In this document: in pieces, positions 60,847 to 64,000 of the stretch
Layout: the number at the start of each line of letters is the position of its first letter
Position numbering within the stretch: the first letter of the stretch is position 1
DNA from: Halomonas sp.
GTDB lineage: Bacteria > Pseudomonadota > Gammaproteobacteria > Pseudomonadales > Halomonadaceae
Assembly (NCBI RefSeq): GCF_029263665.1
Contig: NZ_JAJUFQ010000006.1
Coordinates: 242,085 to 306,084, forward strand
Reading direction: 5' to 3'
DNA length: 64,000 bases
Program-made: the position numbers and the translations under genes
The notes under the pieces: model-generated
Database searches by the model: none
What the model was told of the DNA's origin: nothing
The model's input: only the letters and a program-made list of their open reading frames with translations

Positions 60847-61806
60847 TCACTCAACGGGATCTTCAACCACGACTTCCACTCGCCCAGCCCGCCATACCTG
60901 GCTGGGTGTGGGGCCTTCGTCCAGGTCTGCGCAGGTATCGACGCGCATGATCGTCAGAGCCTGGCAGGTGATACGGATCTTTCCCTGAGCGGCTGACTCC
61001 TGGGCTGCTGGACCTTGAGTGGAAGGAATGTGCCAGTGCAGTGTCACCTGGCGTTGTTCGTCATCCCCTTGATCATCGTGGATGCTCAATTGCGGCTGGA
61101 GGCCGTCCGTCACCTGCCGGGACAGGTATTCGAGAGCGGCGAGATGGGCGCACTGCTGTACGGGGTTGAGCCGAGAATTGCCGCGATAGCAGGGCAGATA
61201 ACGCTGCCCCCGAGCCTCATGTTCAAGCAGTGGGCGAGCCTGCTCGGGGGAGATGCGGCCATACTTGCGTACCGGCGACAGCAGGATGCAGCTGGCGGCC
61301 AGGCGGCAGCCGCCGAGATGGGTACATTCCCAGACATCAAAGGGTAACCCGCCTTCCTGGGCTGCCTGATGCAATGCGCGGTAGGCCGAGTAGCCGTACT
61401 TGGCGCAGCACTTGTCCTTCTTGCCGTGGGTGCAGCACAGCATCAGGTCCTGTTTCGCCGGGCCGTGATACCAGCTATCGAGAGGTTCTCCCGCCTGCCA
61501 GGCATCGAGGAATGTCTCCAGCGACTCCCGGGGCACATCGAAAGCCTGGCGCTCAGGCATCAAGAAGATGCGATGCAGATGGCTGGGCATCCCGCGGCGA
61601 TGAATCAGGTTGATGCGACGGCCATTGCCGGCAATGGCGTTCAGGCGCTGGCTCAGCGTTTCCGGCATGTCGCTGGCGATGCGCAGGCTGCGTGCCCATT
61701 TGGCCCGCGGCCAGCTGATCAGCAGGTTGTCCTCGATATGGGCGGCACTGCCTGCCAGCGGGTCGTCCTGCTCAAGGCTGAGCTCAGCGCAGAAGGTATG
61801 ACTCAT
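60847..61806 (-). CDS. Sucrase/ferredoxin-like family protein
   Basis: A 319-residue protein of the sucrase/ferredoxin-like (Suc_Fer-like) family with a thioredoxin-like ferredoxin fold. Cysteine-rich motifs LCCTHGKKDKCCAKYG (about residues 122-137) and WECTHLGGCRLAASC (about 159-173) could bind a [2Fe-2S] cluster. Function not established; next to fhuF and an ABC ATPase, a role in reductive iron release is a reasonable guess. It follows the ATPase gene by 42 bp on the same strand. Confidence 0.8.
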   Translation of the reverse strand: MSHTFCAELSLEQDDPLAGSAAHIEDNLLISWPRAKWARSLRIASDMPETLSQRLNAIAGNGRRINLIHRRGMPSHLHRIFLMPERQAFDVPRESLETFLDAWQAGEPLDSWYHGPAKQDLMLCCTHGKKDKCCAKYGYSAYRALHQAAQEGGLPFDVWECTHLGGCRLAASCILLSPVRKYGRISPEQARPLLEHEARGQRYLPCYRGNSRLNPVQQCAHLAALEYLSRQVTDGLQPQLSIHDDQGDDEQRQVTLHWHIPSTQGPAAQESAAQGKIRITCQALTIMRVDTCADLDEGPTPSQVWRAGRVEVVVEDPVE

Positions 61807-61848
61807 GAAACGTGGAATACCTCTCTGTCATCGTGCTGATGGGGTGTT

Positions 61849-62694
61849 CTACCCCAGTGTTGGCGTGGCGGTTGGCTCGACCCGAGGCTGACGATGCTGC
61901 AGGCAGGGAACACATACCAGGCTGCCGCTGTGCGGGTCGCGAATGACGCTGGCATCAAGCTCGAACACCTTCTTCAGATTGTCTGAAGTGAAGACGTCCT
62001 CTGGCGAGCCGCATTCGAGGATACGTCCGTCACGCATCATTACCAGTTCATCGGCATAGGCTGCTGCCAGGTTGAGATCGTGAAGCACCAGCAACAGGGT
62101 GCGACCTCGTTCGTGAGCCAGGCGGGTCAGCAGTTCCAGCAGGTCCACCTGAACCTTCAGGTCGAGAAATGTCGTCGGCTCATCGAGCAGAATCAGGTCA
62201 GTATCCTGGGCCAGCACCATGGCGATCCAGCAGCGCTGGCGCTGTCCCCCGGATAGTGCATCGATACTGCGCTCGGCGAATTCCGTGACATGGGTAAAGG
62301 CCATGGCTTCTTCAACGGCTCGCTCATCCTCGTCGCGATTCTGGCGCCACAGGCGCTGATGCGGAAAACGCCCCATGGCCACCAGTTGGCGCACCGTCAG
62401 GCCCTCAGGAGCCGTGGGGCCTTGCGGCAAGATGCCCAGTCGTTGAGCGACCTCTCGGGTACTGCTGCGATGAATGTCTTCGCCATCGAGCAGTACCCGG
62501 CCCGTACTGGGCTTCAGCGTTCGAGCCAGTGTCTTGAGCAGGGTCGACTTGCCGCTGCCGTTGGGGCCGAGCAGCACCGTGAGCTTGCCCCCGGGAATCG
62601 CCAGATCGACACCATCCAGCACCCGCCGGGATTCATAGCCGGCGCTCAGGCGTTCACCTCGCAGGCGAGAATGAGAAGGCGGTGACACGGTCAT
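61849..62694 (-). CDS. Iron-siderophore ABC ATPase (FhuC/FepC-like), no partner permease nearby
   Basis: A 281-residue ATPase with Walker A GPNGSGKST, signature LSGGQRQRCW, Walker B LILLDEP, H-loop VLHD. It resembles the iron-chelate ATPases; no FecCD permease lies within 13 kb, so it may work with permeases elsewhere or continue beyond the window. The ATG at 62694 was preferred to an upstream TTG. Two 15-bp repeats lie 17 bp upstream. It heads the unit with the sucrase/ferredoxin-like gene. Confidence 0.87.
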   Translation of the reverse strand: MTVSPPSHSRLRGERLSAGYESRRVLDGVDLAIPGGKLTVLLGPNGSGKSTLLKTLARTLKPSTGRVLLDGEDIHRSSTREVAQRLGILPQGPTAPEGLTVRQLVAMGRFPHQRLWRQNRDEDERAVEEAMAFTHVTEFAERSIDALSGGQRQRCWIAMVLAQDTDLILLDEPTTFLDLKVQVDLLELLTRLAHERGRTLLLVLHDLNLAAAYADELVMMRDGRILECGSPEDVFTSDNLKKVFELDASVIRDPHSGSLVCVPCLQHRQPRVEPTATPTLG

Positions 62695-62710
62695 GGTACG
62701 AGCTCGTCGG

Positions 62711-62740
62711 TGCAAAGGTTAGGGCTGCAAAGGTCAGGGC
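62711..62740. repeat. 15-bp duplication upstream of the ABC ATPase
   Basis: TGCAAAGGTTAGGGC and TGCAAAGGTCAGGGC are adjacent, 17 bp before the ATPase start codon. Confidence 0.75.
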
Positions 62741-62757
62741 AAGGACGGGCACGTTAT

Positions 62758-62782
62758 GACAAAAAGTTCTCATTTTCAATGC
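62758..62782. promoter_or_regulatory. Fur-box-like site upstream of the ABC ATPase
   Basis: On the minus strand GAAAATGAGAACTTTT, close to known Fur sites of E. coli type (GAAAATGAGAAC core), 64-88 bp upstream of the ATPase start. Confidence 0.5.
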
Positions 62783-62895
62783 AGCTGCGGGGTGCTGGTG
62801 GTGACCGGGCAGTGAAGAGAGGATGAATCCCTCATTATTCAGGCGTTTCCGTGCGCTCTATTAGGAAGGCATGATCTGCATATTATGCATGGACA

Positions 62896-62940
62896 CGCAT
62901 TTCGCAAACATTTAGGATAATCGTTCGCATTTACGAAACA
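62896..62940. promoter_or_regulatory. 15-bp direct repeats 30 bp apart with an embedded Fur-like site
   Basis: CGCATTTCGCAAACA (62896-62910) and CGCATTTACGAAACA (62926-62940) match at 12 of 15 positions and are exactly 30 bp apart. GATAATCGTTCGCATTTAC (62916-62934) is Fur-like. They lie 31 bp upstream of the IutA-like receptor ATG, near the AraC-type sites before the FhuA-like gene. Confidence 0.5.
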
Positions 62941-62971
62941 CCCAAAAAGCACAAAGTGGAACACCCAAGGG

Positions 62972-64000
62972 ATGAAAAATTCAAAGAACTGCTACGCGCT
63001 ACTGCCGCTTGTGTCGGCTATCGGGCTAGTGGCCTCTACCTCTGCTTTCGCTGCAGAAGGCGACAGTACTGGCGGACAGAAGGCCAACAATGCCGATTCT
63101 GACGTCGTCGTCGTGACGGCTTCGCGTACAGGGGCGACGAAAGAAGACTCTCCGCAGACGGTCCGCATCATCAGCAAGGAAGAGATCAATCAGCAGCTCC
63201 AGATCACGACGGATTCCTCCCAGATCCTGAGTAATCTGCTGCCTTCCTATTCTCCCAGTCGCCAGAAAATGTCCGGCAGCGGTGAGACACTGCGCGGACG
63301 TACTCCGCTGGTGATGATCGATGGCATTCCGCAATCCAATCCGCTGCGCCCGACCGGCCGGGAGATGCATACCATCGACTATTCCATGGTTGACCATATC
63401 GAGGTCATCCAGGGGGCCAACGCGACCAATGGAGTGGGCGCGACCGGCGGTACCATCAACATCATCACCAAGCGTCCTGAGCCGGGTTCCTTCAATCAGC
63501 ACGCCGAAGTGCAGATGACCACGCCGACCAGTCAGTTCAAGAACGAGACCAACAGCTACAAGACCAACTACGGTTTCAGTGGTAACAGCGGCAATTGGGA
63601 CTACCTGTTCTCTGCCACCTATGAAGATCAGGGCATGTTCCTGGACGGTGATGGCGACTATGTCGGGGTCGACAATACCCAGGGCGATCTGATGGATTCC
63701 CGGGCCTACGATATCTTCGGCAAGCTGGCCTACTGGATCGATGACAACCAGCGTGTGCAGCTGAGCGTCAACCGCTACGAGATCGAGGGCAACAACGATT
63801 ACGTCAGTGTCACCGGCGATCGTGAGAATGGGATTCCGACGACTTCTGAGCGCGGCACACCGGAAGGCGCCGCGCCATACAACGAGGTGTGGACCACTGG
63901 CCTGACCTACGACAATTATGACCTGGCGGGTTGGGAGATGAATTTCCTGGCCTTCTACCAGGATTATGAGTCGCTGTTCGGTGCGACTAACTCCAAGTCC
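62972..64000 (+). CDS. TonB-dependent receptor, IutA-like (N-terminal part, cut by window edge)
   Basis: 343 residues are present; the C-terminal barrel lies outside. Signal peptide to SAFAA, TonB box-like SDVVVVTASRTG, plug domain with LRGRTPLVMIDGIPQ, IEVIQGANATNGVGATGGT and INIITKRPEPG. The plug, and the following DGDGDYVGVDNTQGDLMDS, resemble the aerobactin receptor IutA more than FepA or FhuA. It would import a citrate-hydroxamate siderophore. AAGGG directly precedes the ATG. It is divergent from the ABC ATPase gene and preceded by direct repeats and a Fur-like site. Confidence 0.85.
   Translation, partial: MKNSKNCYALLPLVSAIGLVASTSAFAAEGDSTGGQKANNADSDVVVVTASRTGATKEDSPQTVRIISKEEINQQLQITTDSSQILSNLLPSYSPSRQKMSGSGETLRGRTPLVMIDGIPQSNPLRPTGREMHTIDYSMVDHIEVIQGANATNGVGATGGTINIITKRPEPGSFNQHAEVQMTTPTSQFKNETNSYKTNYGFSGNSGNWDYLFSATYEDQGMFLDGDGDYVGVDNTQGDLMDSRAYDIFGKLAYWIDDNQRVQLSVNRYEIEGNNDYVSVTGDRENGIPTTSERGTPEGAAPYNEVWTTGLTYDNYDLAGWEMNFLAFYQDYESLFGATNSKS

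Overview
The window looks like chromosome from a halophilic or marine gammaproteobacterium, most likely Halomonas or another Halomonadaceae member. The main reason is a complete ectoine-degradation cluster (doeA, doeB, doeX, doeC, doeD plus eutB and eutC) with proteins of the Halomonas type. A BCCT osmolyte carrier, TRAP transporters and many TonB receptors fit the same picture. Species assignment is inference. I saw no rRNA, tRNA, CRISPR array, phage gene or complete insertion sequence.

Layout. 1-7 kb: a cut-off LacI regulator, a LysO-type lysine exporter, a DUF3108 protein, a DJ-1/PfpI protein, a TetR regulator with a palindromic operator next to a YghU-type glutathione transferase, and two D-2-hydroxyacid dehydrogenases (ldhA, ghrA). 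7-17 kb: a MocR-type regulator (EnuR-like) divergent from doeAB-doeX-doeC-doeD-eutB-eutC, which together take ectoine, and probably hydroxyectoine, to aspartate. 17-31 kb: a DMT exporter, twin secreted DUF4168 proteins, a cNMP/CBS/nucleotidyltransferase protein paired with a DnaQ-like exonuclease, a BCCT carrier, a broken HepT-like gene, a PQQ-type sugar dehydrogenase, an AEC carrier, and an aaeXAB-like efflux operon preceded by a LysR gene.

31-64 kb is mostly iron acquisition. It holds four TonB-dependent receptors, a FecBCDE-like ABC importer, a YojI-type ABC exporter, a fhuCDB operon, MnSOD (sodA) divergent from fhuC, an AraC regulator, the ferric reductase FhuF, a sucrase/ferredoxin-like protein and an extra FhuC/FepC-type ATPase. 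Several Fur-box-like sites sit in the promoters. There is no siderophore biosynthesis gene, so the set looks built to use siderophores made by others. Set into this region are a twin pair of PRC-barrel envelope proteins (one with nine 16-residue repeats), a universal stress protein, MsrA, a TRAP transporter (dctPQM), and the 5-oxoprolinase genes pxpABC divergent from it.

The most unusual signal is not a gene. At about fifteen gene boundaries there are short imperfect tandem duplications with units of 11-19 bp. Each locus has its own unit sequence. Many of them copy the ribosome-binding site plus start codon, or the stop codon and its surroundings. They are described one by one in the findings.
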